Source: Xenorhabdus doucetiae (GTDB lineage Bacteria; Pseudomonadota; Gammaproteobacteria; Enterobacterales; Enterobacteriaceae). From it: DNA of 64,000 nt. The notes beneath the pieces were generated by a model. It searched no databases and was not told the DNA's origin. It worked only from the letters and a program-made list of their open reading frames with translations. Positions 27,081 to 37,021 of this stretch are shown here, piece by piece. How positions within the stretch are numbered: position 1 is the first letter of the stretch; every line of letters begins with the position of its first letter. The DNA lies in NCBI RefSeq assembly GCF_000968195.1, contig NZ_FO704550.1, positions 2,790,001 through 2,854,000 on the forward strand. The letters run 5' to 3'. Made by a program: the position numbers and the translations under genes.

Positions 27081-27860
27081 ATGATAGAGCGGATGGAGGC
27101 GAATCAAGCGATATTTCAGCCCATGATGCCAGAGACACTCTCTTTTCGTGATGAAACATTGCATGCTGATACTGAATGTCGGTTACATACGCACCCTTTT
27201 GGTCAATTAATTTATGTCGTTTGTGGTGTCATGGAAATGCAGATGGAAAAGCAACATTTCCTTGCCCCACCGGAGTTTTGTATCTGGATACCGGAAAATA
27301 CCATCCATTCGAGTTATAACCGGAAAGCGTTGCGATTTTGGATCATCGATATTTCCCCTCAATGGGCGGATGCGTTACCGCAACAACCTTGTCTTATGCG
27401 ATTGAATGACATTTTTAATGCCATTATGGTGGATTTTTTTGCCCGTAAGATCCGGCAACCGGAAACTGAAAAAGATCAGCGTTTGGCACAAGTATTGATT
27501 GATCAGTTGGAATTATCACCAAGGCAATGTACCTATTTGCCTTCCTCAAAAGATAAGTTGCTCGCACCAATCTTGCAGATGTTGGAACGTAATCCGGCGG
27601 ATAATACCTCTTTAGCGGAGTGGGCCAAGAAGCGTTATACCTCAGAAAGAACGTTATCGCGGCGTTGTAAGCAGGAGCTGGGAATGTCGTTTGGTGAATG
27701 GCGTCAACGGCTACGTTTTCTGCATGCTATATCCTTATTAGAACAGGGGAAAAGTATTTACGAAATTGCGTTTGATGTGGGGTATAGCTCATCCTCGGCT
27801 TTTATTGCCATGTTTCAGCAGCTTGCAGGGACAACACCGGAACGTTTCAGAAGAGGCTGA
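27081..27860 (+). CDS. AraC-family regulator with N-terminal cupin
   Basis: The 259-residue protein has an N-terminal cupin-like sensing fold (HTHPFGQLIYVVCGVMEM near residue 37; FCIWIPENTIHSS near residue 70) and a C-terminal pair of helix-turn-helix motifs (SLAEWAKKRYTSERTLSRRC, then IAFDVGYSSSSAFIAMFQ). GGAGG precedes the ATG. This cupin plus HTH layout resembles NimR/YeaM-type regulators, which control an adjacent divergent transporter gene, consistent with the EamA gene 165 bp away. The inducer is unknown. Confidence 0.85.
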   Translation: MIERMEANQAIFQPMMPETLSFRDETLHADTECRLHTHPFGQLIYVVCGVMEMQMEKQHFLAPPEFCIWIPENTIHSSYNRKALRFWIIDISPQWADALPQQPCLMRLNDIFNAIMVDFFARKIRQPETEKDQRLAQVLIDQLELSPRQCTYLPSSKDKLLAPILQMLERNPADNTSLAEWAKKRYTSERTLSRRCKQELGMSFGEWRQRLRFLHAISLLEQGKSIYEIAFDVGYSSSSAFIAMFQQLAGTTPERFRRG

Positions 27861-27995
27861 TCTGACAATAAAAAATCCTATATCCATCATCTTGTTACTG
27901 GGCGGCTAGCTTGAAAAGAGCAAGGCATATAGGTTTTATGCAGATAAAGTGGCAGAATAGCGGGTCACGCCCATTTAAGCCATTGGATGAGAAAA

Positions 27996-29123
27996 GTGAA
28001 AATTTTGGTTGATGAAAATATGCCTTATGCTGAACAACTCTTTCAGCAATTGGGTGAAGTACAGGCCATTCCGGGGCGTCCAGTACCGGAGGGTGTGCTG
28101 GAACACGCTGATGCCTTTATGGTTCGATCGGTCACTAAAGTTAATGAATCCCTGTTGCAAGGCAGCTCAGTGAAGTTTGTCGGAACGGCGACCGCGGGAA
28201 TGGATCATGTTGACCAGCAATGGTTATCTCAGGCCGGAATTGGGTTTTCCGCCGCCCCCGGATGTAATGCTATTGCCGTCGTTGAGTATGTCTTTTCGGC
28301 ACTGATGCTATTGGCTGAACAAGATCAGTTCCAACTTAAAGATAAAACTGTCGGTATTGTCGGGGTTGGCAATGTCGGCGGGCGTCTGGCTGAACGGCTG
28401 GCGGCTTTGGGCGTGAAGACCTTACTGTGCGATCCTCCCCGCGCAGATCGGGGCGATGACGGCGAGTTTTGGCCTTTAGAAAAACTGGTGAAAGAAGCCG
28501 ATATTCTGACTTTCCATACCCCTTTGAATCAATCTGGCCCCTATCAGACCTATCATTTGGCGGATGCAGAATTACTTTCTGCATTACCGGACAACCGAAT
28601 TTTAATTAATGCCAGCCGTGGCGAGGTGGTTGATAATCAAGCACTACTTGCCGTACTGCAACAGGGGAAAAAACTCCGTACCGTCCTTGATGTTTGGGAA
28701 CCAGAGCCTAATCTTTCCCTGCCCCTGCTGGAGTTAGTCGATATTGCGACTCCCCATATTGCTGGCTATACCCTGGAAGGCAAGGCACGGGGAACAACCC
28801 AGGTTTTTGAGGCTTACTGTGAATTCTTGGGACAACCCCGCAAGACGGAACTGGCTGATTGGTTGCCGGCTTCTGATTTCAGCCAGATCACCGTGCAGGG
28901 AGAAGTCACACAAAGCGTCCTCAAGCGTTTGATGCACTTAGTGTATGATGTGCGCCGTGATGATGCTCCCTTACGTCAGGTTGCGGATCAGGCGGGTGCG
29001 TTTGATCGGTTACGCAAAAACTATCCAGAACGTCGGGAGTGGTCTTCCCTGACCGTGCATTGTGACGCAGAAGAGAGCGCTCAATTGCTATCCAGCATTG
29101 GATTTAATGCAACGGTGATTTAA
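27996..29123 (+). CDS. pdxB: PdxB, erythronate-4-phosphate dehydrogenase
   Basis: The 375-residue NAD-dependent dehydrogenase oxidises 4-phosphoerythronate in pyridoxal phosphate synthesis. The GTG at 27996 gives VKILVDENMPY, which matches the E. coli N-terminus exactly; an ATG three codons upstream is the alternative, but it lacks a ribosome-binding site. The NAD-binding GIVGVGNVGGRL is near residue 118. INASRGEVVDNQALL and the catalytic His in PHIAGYTLEGKARG follow. The C-terminal dimerisation domain is complete. It heads the pdxB-usg-truA group. Confidence 0.95.
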   Translation: MKILVDENMPYAEQLFQQLGEVQAIPGRPVPEGVLEHADAFMVRSVTKVNESLLQGSSVKFVGTATAGMDHVDQQWLSQAGIGFSAAPGCNAIAVVEYVFSALMLLAEQDQFQLKDKTVGIVGVGNVGGRLAERLAALGVKTLLCDPPRADRGDDGEFWPLEKLVKEADILTFHTPLNQSGPYQTYHLADAELLSALPDNRILINASRGEVVDNQALLAVLQQGKKLRTVLDVWEPEPNLSLPLLELVDIATPHIAGYTLEGKARGTTQVFEAYCEFLGQPRKTELADWLPASDFSQITVQGEVTQSVLKRLMHLVYDVRRDDAPLRQVADQAGAFDRLRKNYPERREWSSLTVHCDAEESAQLLSSIGFNATVI

Positions 29124-29191
29124 TACCGGCAGGGGTTTCCTGCCAGCCGGCAAAAATAAGAAATGAAATAAGAGAAGTGGAGAAAACCAAC

Positions 29192-30202
29192 ATGTCAGAA
29201 GGTTGGAATATTGCGCTATTGGGTGCAACGGGCGCAGTTGGTGAAGCGATATTGGCGTTATTACAGGAACGTCAGTTTCCGGTTGGTGAACTGCATCTTC
29301 TTGCCAGCGAACAAAGTGCTGGAAAGATCCAGCGTTTTAACGGCAAAAATATCACCGTTCGTGATGCGGCAGAATTTGACTGGTCACAGGTGCAATTCGC
29401 TTTTTTTGCCGCGACGATGGAAGTCACTGCGCAACATATTGAAAAAGCAACGGAGTCGGGTTGTCTGGTGATTGACAGCAGCGGCTTGTTTGCCGCAGAG
29501 CCTGATGTGCCTCTGGTGGTTCCCGGCGTTAATTCATACGCATTAGCTGAATACCGTCACCGTAACATCATTGCGGTGGCCGACAGCGCAACCAGTCAAG
29601 TACTGACCGCCATCAAGCCCTTGATCGATGCGGCCGGCATTGCCCGTTTACAGTTGACCAATCTATTGCCCGTTTCCGTGCATGGCAAAGCTGCCATTGA
29701 TGAACTGGCAGGGCAGAGTGCCCGTTTATTAAATGGCATTCCCCCCGATGAAGGCCGTTTCAGCAAACAATTGGCGTTCAATATGCTGCCTCTGTTACCT
29801 GATGCAGAAGGTACAGTGCGTGAAGAGCGTCGTATTGTCGATCAAATTCGCAGAATATTGCAGGATGAAGGGCTGCCGGTTTCCGTAAATTGTGTCCAAT
29901 CGTCGGTTTTCTATGGCATTGCGCAGATGGTCAGTGTCGAAACATTGCGTCCGGTGGGGATAGAAGAGGCGCGTGATGAACTTGAACGTGTCGAAGACAT
30001 TCAGGTCTCAGAAGAGGGAGATTACCCGACTCCGGTCACGGATGCGTCGGGCAGTGATAGTTTAAGCATCGGTTGCCTGCGCCATGATTATGGTATGCCA
30101 GAGATGCTGCAATTCTGGTCAGTTGCCGATAATATCCGTTTTGGCGGTGCCCTGATGGCGGTTGAAATCGCCGAAAAACTGATGCAGGAGCAATTTTACT
30201 GA
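29192..30202 (+). CDS. usg: Usg, aspartate-semialdehyde dehydrogenase-like protein
   Basis: The 336-residue protein starts at the ATG at 29192, with GGAG 10 nt upstream; MSEGWNIALLGATGAVGEA fits the Usg N-terminus. The Rossmann motif is that of aspartate-semialdehyde dehydrogenases. The usual catalytic Cys of the GNC motif is replaced: the equivalent stretch reads VADSATSQVLTA, so true ASD activity is not expected, as for E. coli Usg. Its function is unknown. The stop codon shares one base with the truA start. Confidence 0.92.
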   Translation: MSEGWNIALLGATGAVGEAILALLQERQFPVGELHLLASEQSAGKIQRFNGKNITVRDAAEFDWSQVQFAFFAATMEVTAQHIEKATESGCLVIDSSGLFAAEPDVPLVVPGVNSYALAEYRHRNIIAVADSATSQVLTAIKPLIDAAGIARLQLTNLLPVSVHGKAAIDELAGQSARLLNGIPPDEGRFSKQLAFNMLPLLPDAEGTVREERRIVDQIRRILQDEGLPVSVNCVQSSVFYGIAQMVSVETLRPVGIEEARDELERVEDIQVSEEGDYPTPVTDASGSDSLSIGCLRHDYGMPEMLQFWSVADNIRFGGALMAVEIAEKLMQEQFY

Positions 30203-31041
30203 TGTCTGATACCGAGCTGGGTCAGCCTGTGCCAGCGGCAAAGCAAGTGAAAATTGCACTGGGGATTGAATATGACGGCAGCCGATATTATGGTTGGCAG
30301 CGTCAGCAAGAAGTGAAAAGCGTACAGGAGTGCCTGGAAAAAGCGCTGTCGAAAGTCGCGAATGAGCCGATTGCCGTTTTTTGTGCAGGCAGGACGGATG
30401 CCGGGGTACACGCAACCGGGCAGGTTGTGCATTTTACCACCTCAGTACAACGTAAAGATGCCGCATGGACCATGGGAGTCAATAGCCATTTGCCAGCGGA
30501 TATTGCGGTACGTTGGGTCAAAACGGTGGAGGATGAATTCCATGCGCGTTTCAGTGCAACCGCTCGCCGTTATCGCTATGTGATTTTCAACCATCGCTAT
30601 CGTCCTGCGGTATTGGCGCACGGTGTCACGCATTTTCATTATCCATTGGATGAGAAAAAAATGCATGAAGCGGCACAGAGCTTGTTGGGAGAGAATGACT
30701 TTACCTCTTTCCGCGCCGTGCAGTGCCAGTCCAATTCACCGTGGCGCAATATGATGCATATAAACGTTAGCCGGCACGGGCATTATATTGTGGTTGATAT
30801 TAAGGCGAATGCCTTCGTTCATCATATGGTGCGCAATATCGTTGGCAGCTTGCTGGAGATTGGTTGCGGTAATCAGGATATTGGCTGGATGGCGGAATTA
30901 TTAGCCCTGAAAGACAGGACAAAAGCGGCAGCAACCGCCAAAGCTGAGGGCTTATATTTAGTTGCGGTGGATTATCCTGAACATTTTGGTTTACCTGAAC
31001 CGATGATGGGCCCCCTGTTTCTGGGAAATAAATTAATCTGA
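30202..31041 (+). CDS. truA: TruA, tRNA pseudouridine(38-40) synthase
   Basis: The 279-residue enzyme converts U38-U40 of tRNA anticodon arms to pseudouridine. The catalytic Asp is in CAGRTDAGVHATGQV near residue 60. GIEYDGSRYYGWQ lies at the start of the fold and NAFVHHMVRNIVGSL near residue 205. The ATG overlaps the usg stop (TGATG), so translation is probably coupled. The N-terminus is about ten residues longer than the E. coli protein. Confidence 0.96.
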   Translation: MSDTELGQPVPAAKQVKIALGIEYDGSRYYGWQRQQEVKSVQECLEKALSKVANEPIAVFCAGRTDAGVHATGQVVHFTTSVQRKDAAWTMGVNSHLPADIAVRWVKTVEDEFHARFSATARRYRYVIFNHRYRPAVLAHGVTHFHYPLDEKKMHEAAQSLLGENDFTSFRAVQCQSNSPWRNMMHINVSRHGHYIVVDIKANAFVHHMVRNIVGSLLEIGCGNQDIGWMAELLALKDRTKAAATAKAEGLYLVAVDYPEHFGLPEPMMGPLFLGNKLI

Positions 31042-31087
31042 CATTTTCGAATCATGACAGGGATGTTGGGTCGTAACGAGGAATATT

Positions 31088-31786
31088 ATGGAGTTTTTAA
31101 CTCATTTTGTTGATTTTGCGAAATTTATTGTCGATTTTATTTTACACATTGATGCGCATTTAGCGGAGTTGGTGGCTCACTATGGTGATTGGGTTTACGG
31201 CATTCTGTTTCTGATTATATTTTGTGAAACAGGCTTGGTGGTGACGCCATTTTTGCCGGGGGACTCCTTGCTCTTCGTGGCGGGTGCACTCTCTGCACTT
31301 GATTCCAATGATCTTAATGTCCACATAATGGCAGCTTTGATGATTACAGCCGCCATTATTGGTGATGCGATAAACTATACCATTGGTAGAATTTTTGGTG
31401 AGAAACTGTTTACCAATCCAAATTCAAAGATTTTCCGCCGGAGTTATTTAGATAAGACTCATGGGTTTTATGAAAAACACGGTGGAAAAGCCATCATTTT
31501 GGCTCGGTTTGTGCCAATTATTAGAACGTTTGCACCGTTCGTTGCCGGAATGGGGAAAATGTCTTACCGCCATTTTGCGGCTTATAACGTCATCGGTGCA
31601 TTTATCTGGGTGCTATTATTCACCTATGCGGGTTATTTATTTGGTGATATGCCGGTGATACAGCAGAATCTGAAATTATTGATTGTTGCGATTATTTTTA
31701 TTTCTATTCTGCCGGGCATCATCGAAATTTGGCGTCATCGTCGCGCTGCCTCGAAAAAAGCAGCAAGCAGTGCAGTAGATAGATAA
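31088..31786 (+). CDS. dedA: DedA family membrane protein
   Basis: The 232-residue protein has five or six predicted membrane segments. Family motifs are visible: FCETGLVVTPFLPGDSLLF near residue 46, and the re-entrant FYEKHGGKAIILARFVPIIRTFAPFVAG near residue 125, which holds the conserved Arg residues. DedA proteins support membrane homeostasis, and some act as undecaprenyl-phosphate or lipid flippases. The gene lies between truA and accD, as in E. coli. Confidence 0.93.
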   Translation: MEFLTHFVDFAKFIVDFILHIDAHLAELVAHYGDWVYGILFLIIFCETGLVVTPFLPGDSLLFVAGALSALDSNDLNVHIMAALMITAAIIGDAINYTIGRIFGEKLFTNPNSKIFRRSYLDKTHGFYEKHGGKAIILARFVPIIRTFAPFVAGMGKMSYRHFAAYNVIGAFIWVLLFTYAGYLFGDMPVIQQNLKLLIVAIIFISILPGIIEIWRHRRAASKKAASSAVDR

Positions 31787-31903
31787 ATCGATAACCGTAA
31801 ACAGGTTTGAGCAGTTTTTTATCCACACTGTAATGGCATTGTGGTTTAATGGCACGTAAAACAAAAGCTGGCATCAGCCAGATTCAGACGGAAAGGTTCA
31901 TTA

Positions 31904-32851
31904 ATGAGCTGGATTGAAAAGATTCTAAATAAAAGCAAAATAATGCAAACTCGTAAGGCAAACATACCTGAAGGAGTTTGGACAAAATGCGACAGTTGCA
32001 GTCAAGTACTTTATCGTGCTGAATTAGAGCGTAACCTTGAGGTGTGTCCAAGATGTGACCACCACATGCGTATTTCAGCCCGCCAACGATTGGATTCATT
32101 CTTGGATGAAGGCACTGGCACGGAATTAGGCAGTGAGCTGGAACCTAAGGATATCCTGAAATTCCGTGATATCAAAAAATACAAAGATCGCTTGGCTGCC
32201 GCCCAGAAGCAGACGCAAGAAAAAGATGCGCTGATCGTCATGAAAGGTAAGCTGCATGATATGCCCGTGGTGGCCGGTTCCTTTGAATTCAATTTCATGG
32301 GTGGCTCAATGGGGTCAGTGGTGGGTGCCCGTTTTGTCCGTGCGGTTGAACAGGCTCTGGAAGATAACTGCCCGTTTGTCTGTTTTACTTCCAGTGGTGG
32401 GGCACGTATGCAGGAATCCCTGATGTCACTGATGCAGATGGCCAAAACCAGTGCTGCGCTGGCAAAAATGCAAGATCGGGGTTTGCCTTATATCTGTGTT
32501 TTGACCAACCCAACGATGGGCGGGGTGACCGCAAGTATGGGGATGCTGGGCGATATTAATATCGCGGAACCGAAGGCATTGATCGGCTTTGCCGGCCCGC
32601 GAGTCATTGAGCAGACCGTGCGTGAAAAATTGCCGGAAGGTTTCCAGCGCAGTGAATTTCTGCTGGGGAAAGGGGCGATTGACATGATCGTGCGCCGTCC
32701 AGACATGCGCGATAAAGTTGCCAGCCTGCTCGCCATGTTGACGCATCAACCGCAGCCGGGCGCAAAAACGGAGCCAGTGGAAGCAGTCGTTGTTGACTCT
32801 GCTGATGTTGAAGCTGATATAAACATCAATCCTAATAAAGAAGATGTCTGA
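31904..32851 (+). CDS. accD: AccD, acetyl-CoA carboxylase carboxyltransferase subunit beta
   Basis: The 315-residue beta subunit of carboxyltransferase works with AccA to make malonyl-CoA. The N-terminal zinc ribbon is seen as CDSC near residue 30 and CPRC near residue 49. The crotonase-like core contains FTSSGGARMQESLMSLMQM and NPTMGGVTASMGMLGD. The length is slightly above E. coli AccD (304). Its 3' end overlaps folC by 8 bp. Confidence 0.97.
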   Translation: MSWIEKILNKSKIMQTRKANIPEGVWTKCDSCSQVLYRAELERNLEVCPRCDHHMRISARQRLDSFLDEGTGTELGSELEPKDILKFRDIKKYKDRLAAAQKQTQEKDALIVMKGKLHDMPVVAGSFEFNFMGGSMGSVVGARFVRAVEQALEDNCPFVCFTSSGGARMQESLMSLMQMAKTSAALAKMQDRGLPYICVLTNPTMGGVTASMGMLGDINIAEPKALIGFAGPRVIEQTVREKLPEGFQRSEFLLGKGAIDMIVRRPDMRDKVASLLAMLTHQPQPGAKTEPVEAVVVDSADVEADININPNKEDV

Positions 32852-34157
32852 TATTTTGCAAATTCCTCAAGCCACGTCGCCACTGATGACGTGGCTTTCC
32901 TATCTGGGAAACCTGCATACCAAAGCCATTGATATGGGGCTTGAGCGTGTCGGAAAACTGGGTCGTCAATTAGACCTATTGAACCCAGCACCTAAAGTGA
33001 TCACGGTGTCAGGCACCAATGGCAAGGGAACAACTTGCCATACTCTTGAATCTATTTTCCTGGCCGCAGGGCTGAAAGTGGGGGTGTACAGTTCCCCGCA
33101 CCTGGTGCGTTATACCGAGCGGGTACGTATTCAGGGCAAGGAAGCCACGGAACAGGATTTCTGCCGTGTATTTGCCGCGATTGAAGCCCAGCGTGGCGAT
33201 ATCTCATTGACCTATTTTGAATATGGGACATTAGCCGCATTACAGCTTTTCAAAGAAGCGGATCTTGATGTCGTGATTTTGGAAGTGGGATTGGGTGGCC
33301 GCTTGGATGCCACCAATATCGTTGATGCTGATATTGGCGTTATCACCAGCATCGCGCTGGATCATACCGATTGGTTAGGTTCAGATCGTGAACACATTGG
33401 CCGTGAAAAAGCCGGTATTTTCCGCCGCGGGCATTTTGCGGTAGTGGGTGAACCGGATATGCCTTATTCAATTGCTGACACTGCGGATGAATTGGGCGCG
33501 AAGCTCTTTCGTCGTGGTGTGGATTGGCACTTCTCACAACATGAAAATCGCTGGAATTGGTCAGGTGGTAATCAGCAATTCAATGCATTGCCTTTACCCA
33601 ACCTGCCGTTGGCAAATGCTGCGACGGCGATGGGGGTGATCCACTGCTTATTGCAACAGGATGATAAAGTCAGCCGCGCCATTGATGAACAGGCCATCCA
33701 TACGGGATTGAGAAACGCCCAATTGCCGGGACGTTTCCAAATTATCAGGCAACATCCGCTGGTCATTTTGGATGTGGCTCATAATCCACATGCTGCGGGT
33801 TATCTGGTGCAAAAATTGGCCGAACTGCCTCGTTCAGCGGGCAGTAAAATTCGTGGTGTCGTTGGCATGTTGGCAGACAAAGACATTGCCGGTACGCTCG
33901 CCTGTCTTTCCCAACAAATTGATGAATGGTACTGCGCATCACTGCATGAACTGCGGGGAGCCGAAGCTGAAATATTGTCTGGGCATCTGGCCCACGCCAG
34001 AACCTTCCCGCAAGTCGAATCAGCCTGGCAGCAGGCAATGGAAGACGCATCGGTGCAGGATATCATTGTGGTCTGTGGTTCTTTCCACACGGTTGCCCAT
34101 GTGATGGAGGCATTGGTTGTGGAGGAATCGGAGGAGGGCAAGGAAAGTGGCCAGTAA
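32844..34157 (+). CDS. folC: FolC, bifunctional dihydrofolate/folylpolyglutamate synthase
   Basis: The 437-residue ATP-dependent ligase adds glutamate to dihydropteroate and folates. The P-loop is SGTNGKGTT near residue 55. SSPHLVRYTERVRI, FEYGTLAALQLF and DHTDWLG are family motifs, and HNPHAAG lies near residue 312. It overlaps accD by 8 bp and dedD by 11 bp, a tight operon. Confidence 0.96.
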   Translation: MSDILQIPQATSPLMTWLSYLGNLHTKAIDMGLERVGKLGRQLDLLNPAPKVITVSGTNGKGTTCHTLESIFLAAGLKVGVYSSPHLVRYTERVRIQGKEATEQDFCRVFAAIEAQRGDISLTYFEYGTLAALQLFKEADLDVVILEVGLGGRLDATNIVDADIGVITSIALDHTDWLGSDREHIGREKAGIFRRGHFAVVGEPDMPYSIADTADELGAKLFRRGVDWHFSQHENRWNWSGGNQQFNALPLPNLPLANAATAMGVIHCLLQQDDKVSRAIDEQAIHTGLRNAQLPGRFQIIRQHPLVILDVAHNPHAAGYLVQKLAELPRSAGSKIRGVVGMLADKDIAGTLACLSQQIDEWYCASLHELRGAEAEILSGHLAHARTFPQVESAWQQAMEDASVQDIIVVCGSFHTVAHVMEALVVEESEEGKESGQ

Positions 34158-34833
34158 ATTTCAAAATCGCTTGGTTGGAACCCTCGTGCTTGTCGCATTG
34201 GGCGTGATTGTGTTGCCGATGATTTTTGATGGCGATAAGAAATATAACGAAGAGCAATTTGCTGCGATTCCTTTGGTGCCAAAACCGGGTGATGAAGAAG
34301 ATATTGACTCGATCCCGCCATTGGCACAAAACATGCCGTCCACACCGCCTGAAGGGGCTGTACAAGCCATGCAATCACAGGAGCAAGAGCCAGATTTAGA
34401 AACACTGTCCAGGTTACCGTCTTCAGAGCCAGTAATAGCCCCCCCTGTTACTGGTACACAAGATCCTAAAACAACGGTGAAACCTGAATCCCCGCCTCAG
34501 CCGAAACTAGAAACTAAACCGCAGGTGAAACCGGAATCGCGTATTGAAAGCCAGCCAGAGACTAAACCGAAGCCAGCAGAACAAGCGCCTCAGGCAACAG
34601 CCTATGTGGTGCAACTTGGCGCATTAAAAAATGCGGATAAAGTTGGCGAGATAGTGGCGAAGCTGCGCCTTTCCGGGCATCAGGTATACACTGTGCCTGC
34701 TTCTCCGGTACAGGGGCAATTGACCCGGATCTATGTCGGGCCGAATGCGTCAAGGCAGGCACTGGAATCCATTTTGGCCGAATTGAGGGAAATTACGGGA
34801 TTACAAGGGCAGATCAAAAACTATAGGCCATAA
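34147..34833 (+). CDS. dedD: DedD, SPOR-domain cell division protein
   Basis: I place the start at the GTG at 34147 behind AAGGAAA; it gives VASKFQNRLVGTLVLVALGV, matching E. coli DedD. The 228-residue protein has one N-terminal membrane segment (about 9-27), a long periplasmic linker rich in Pro, Lys and Glu (about 85-155), and a C-terminal SPOR domain (VVQLGALKNADKVGEIVAKL near 160) that binds denuded peptidoglycan at the septum. It overlaps folC by 11 bp. Confidence 0.94.
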   Translation: MASKFQNRLVGTLVLVALGVIVLPMIFDGDKKYNEEQFAAIPLVPKPGDEEDIDSIPPLAQNMPSTPPEGAVQAMQSQEQEPDLETLSRLPSSEPVIAPPVTGTQDPKTTVKPESPPQPKLETKPQVKPESRIESQPETKPKPAEQAPQATAYVVQLGALKNADKVGEIVAKLRLSGHQVYTVPASPVQGQLTRIYVGPNASRQALESILAELREITGLQGQIKNYRP

Positions 34834-34877
34834 TCGGAGGGTCTTTAAATTATTTTCGGTAGAGTGATGAATCCACT

Positions 34878-34893
34878 ACGCAAACGTTTTCGT
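34878..34893 (+). promoter_or_regulatory. PurR operator before cvpA-purF
   Basis: ACGCAAACGTTTTCGT matches the PurR consensus ACGCAAACGTTTNCNT at every defined position. It lies 56 bp before the cvpA start, where the E. coli cvpA-purF operator is found, so hypoxanthine/guanine repression of this operon is expected. Confidence 0.9.
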
Positions 34894-34948
34894 TTTCTGT
34901 TAGAATGCGCCCGACCTGAATGTCGGGGGCCTGTTTTTGGATTAAGAT

Positions 34949-35437
34949 ATGGTCTGGATTGATTATACGATTATTGCCATTATTGGCTTCTCGGCACTGG
35001 TTAGCCTGATTCGTGGTTTTGTTCGCGAAGCGCTCTCCCTGATAACATGGGGCTGTGCTTTCTTTGTTGCCAGCCACTTCTATACTTATTTGGCGGCGTA
35101 TTTTACTCGCCTTGAAGATGAACTGGTGCGGAATGGGATAGCGATTGCCATCTTATTTATTGCAACACTGATTGTTGGTGCGGTAGTAAACTATGTTATT
35201 GGTTCACTTGTCCAGCGAACAGGCCTGTCAGGTACAGATCGGGTTCTGGGGATCTGTTTTGGGGCCTTGCGCGGTGTCCTGATTGTGTCTGCTCTCCTGT
35301 TTGTTGCAGACTCTTTCACGCCCCTCCCCAAAAGTCAGGATTGGCAACAATCACAATTGATCCCACAGTTCAGTCAAATCATCAGGTGGTTTTTTGACTA
35401 CCTGCAAAGTGCGTCGAGTTTCCTGCCGGAGAGATAA
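34949..35437 (+). CDS. cvpA: CvpA, colicin V production family membrane protein
   Basis: The 162-residue protein has four predicted membrane segments (about 5-25, 29-48, 64-85, 101-120) and the family start MVWIDYTIIAIIGFSALVSLIRGFVREALS. Its function is poorly defined; it has been tied to colicin V export and envelope stress. It is the first gene of the PurR-controlled cvpA-purF operon. Confidence 0.94.
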   Translation: MVWIDYTIIAIIGFSALVSLIRGFVREALSLITWGCAFFVASHFYTYLAAYFTRLEDELVRNGIAIAILFIATLIVGAVVNYVIGSLVQRTGLSGTDRVLGICFGALRGVLIVSALLFVADSFTPLPKSQDWQQSQLIPQFSQIIRWFFDYLQSASSFLPER

Positions 35438-35469
35438 CGCTCTCCGCTTGGCTGATGAGGAAAGGCTAC

Positions 35470-36987
35470 ATGTGCGGTATTGTCGGTATCGTCGGTTTTA
35501 CACCGGTTAACCAGTCGATTTATGATGCATTAACGGTGCTTCAGCACCGTGGACAAGATGCAGCAGGTATTGCAACTATTGATGGTAACAATGGTTTTCG
35601 TTTACGTAAGGCTAATGGTTTGGTCAAGGATGTGTTTGAAACACGGCACATGCTACGTTTACAGGGAACCATCGGGATTGGGCATGTTCGTTATCCTACG
35701 GCGGGCAGTTCCAGTGCCTCTGAAGCACAACCTTTTTATGTGAATTCTCCTTTCGGTATCACATTGGCACATAACGGCAATCTGACAAACGCACATGAAT
35801 TGAAAAAAATGCTGTTTGAAAATGCCCGCCGCCATGTCAATACCACCTCAGATTCTGAAATCCTACTGAATATTTTCGCCAATGAATTAGCCCAATTTCC
35901 CCATTTCCCCTTAGAGCCTGATGATATCTTCTCGGCAGTTGCAAACATGCACAAAAAAATTCGCGGTGCGTATGCCTGCGTTGCCATGATTATTGGGCAT
36001 GGGATAGTGGCTTTTCGTGATCCACACGGTATCCGTCCTCTGGTGTTGGGAAAGAAAACGCGGGAAGATGGCCGCAATGAATATATGGTGGCGTCGGAAA
36101 GTGTGGCGCTGGATACCTTAGGTTTTGAATTCCTGCGTGATGTCGCTTCCGGTGAAGCGATTTATATCACTGAAAACGGGCAATTATTTACCCGCCAGTG
36201 TGCAGAAACCCCGTCATTGACCCCTTGTCTGTTCGAATTTGTTTATCTCGCCCGCCCGGATTCCTTTATTGACAAGGTATCGGTATATAACGCGCGGCTA
36301 CGGATGGGGAAAAAATTGGGGGAAAAAATCGCCCGTGAATGGGAAGACCTGCATATTGATGTGGTGATCCCCGTACCGGAAACCTCCTGTGACATTGCAC
36401 TGGAAATCGCCCATATTCTGGATAAACCCTATCGTCAGGGATTTGTCAAAAATCGTTATGTCGGGCGTACCTTTATCATGCCGGGTCAGCAGGAGCGCCG
36501 TAAATCCGTTCGCCGTAAACTGAATGCCAACCGCGCTGAATTCCGGGGCAAAAATGTTCTGCTGGTGGATGATTCTATTGTGCGTGGCACCACGTCGGAG
36601 CAAATTGTCGAGTTGGCGCGTGAAGCGGGCGCTAAGAAAGTCTACTTTGCTTCGGCGGCACCGGAAGTTCGCTTCCCGAATGTTTATGGTATTGACATGC
36701 CAAATGCCAATGAACTGATTGCTCACGGCCGGGAAGTGGATGAAATTCGCCAGCTTATTGGGGCTGATGCGCTGATATATCAAGATCTCCACGATCTGGT
36801 GCAAGCGGTACGGGAAGAAAACCCTGATATTGAAAAATTCGAATGCTCTGTCTTTGATGGTATCTATGTGACGAAAGACATTGACCAGATTTACCTCGAC
36901 TATCTGGAAAATTTACGTAAGGACGATGCCATGAAAGTGCGCGGACAGAGCGAAATAGAGGATCTGGAAATATATAATGAAGGATAA
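35470..36987 (+). CDS. purF: PurF, amidophosphoribosyltransferase
   Basis: The 505-residue enzyme starts purine synthesis by making phosphoribosylamine from PRPP and glutamine. The ATG at 35470 (with GAGGAAAGG before it) exposes the glutaminase nucleophile Cys2 (MCGIVGIVG) after Met removal; an in-frame codon 15 bp upstream would bury it. The N-terminal Ntn glutaminase (about 1-230) is followed by the phosphoribosyltransferase domain, whose PRPP loop is VLLVDDSIVRGTTSEQ near residue 362. The length equals the E. coli enzyme. Confidence 0.97.
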   Translation: MCGIVGIVGFTPVNQSIYDALTVLQHRGQDAAGIATIDGNNGFRLRKANGLVKDVFETRHMLRLQGTIGIGHVRYPTAGSSSASEAQPFYVNSPFGITLAHNGNLTNAHELKKMLFENARRHVNTTSDSEILLNIFANELAQFPHFPLEPDDIFSAVANMHKKIRGAYACVAMIIGHGIVAFRDPHGIRPLVLGKKTREDGRNEYMVASESVALDTLGFEFLRDVASGEAIYITENGQLFTRQCAETPSLTPCLFEFVYLARPDSFIDKVSVYNARLRMGKKLGEKIAREWEDLHIDVVIPVPETSCDIALEIAHILDKPYRQGFVKNRYVGRTFIMPGQQERRKSVRRKLNANRAEFRGKNVLLVDDSIVRGTTSEQIVELAREAGAKKVYFASAAPEVRFPNVYGIDMPNANELIAHGREVDEIRQLIGADALIYQDLHDLVQAVREENPDIEKFECSVFDGIYVTKDIDQIYLDYLENLRKDDAMKVRGQSEIEDLEIYNEG

Positions 36988-37021
36988 TATTGTTATTATC
37001 ATGCAGTTATATATCTTATCA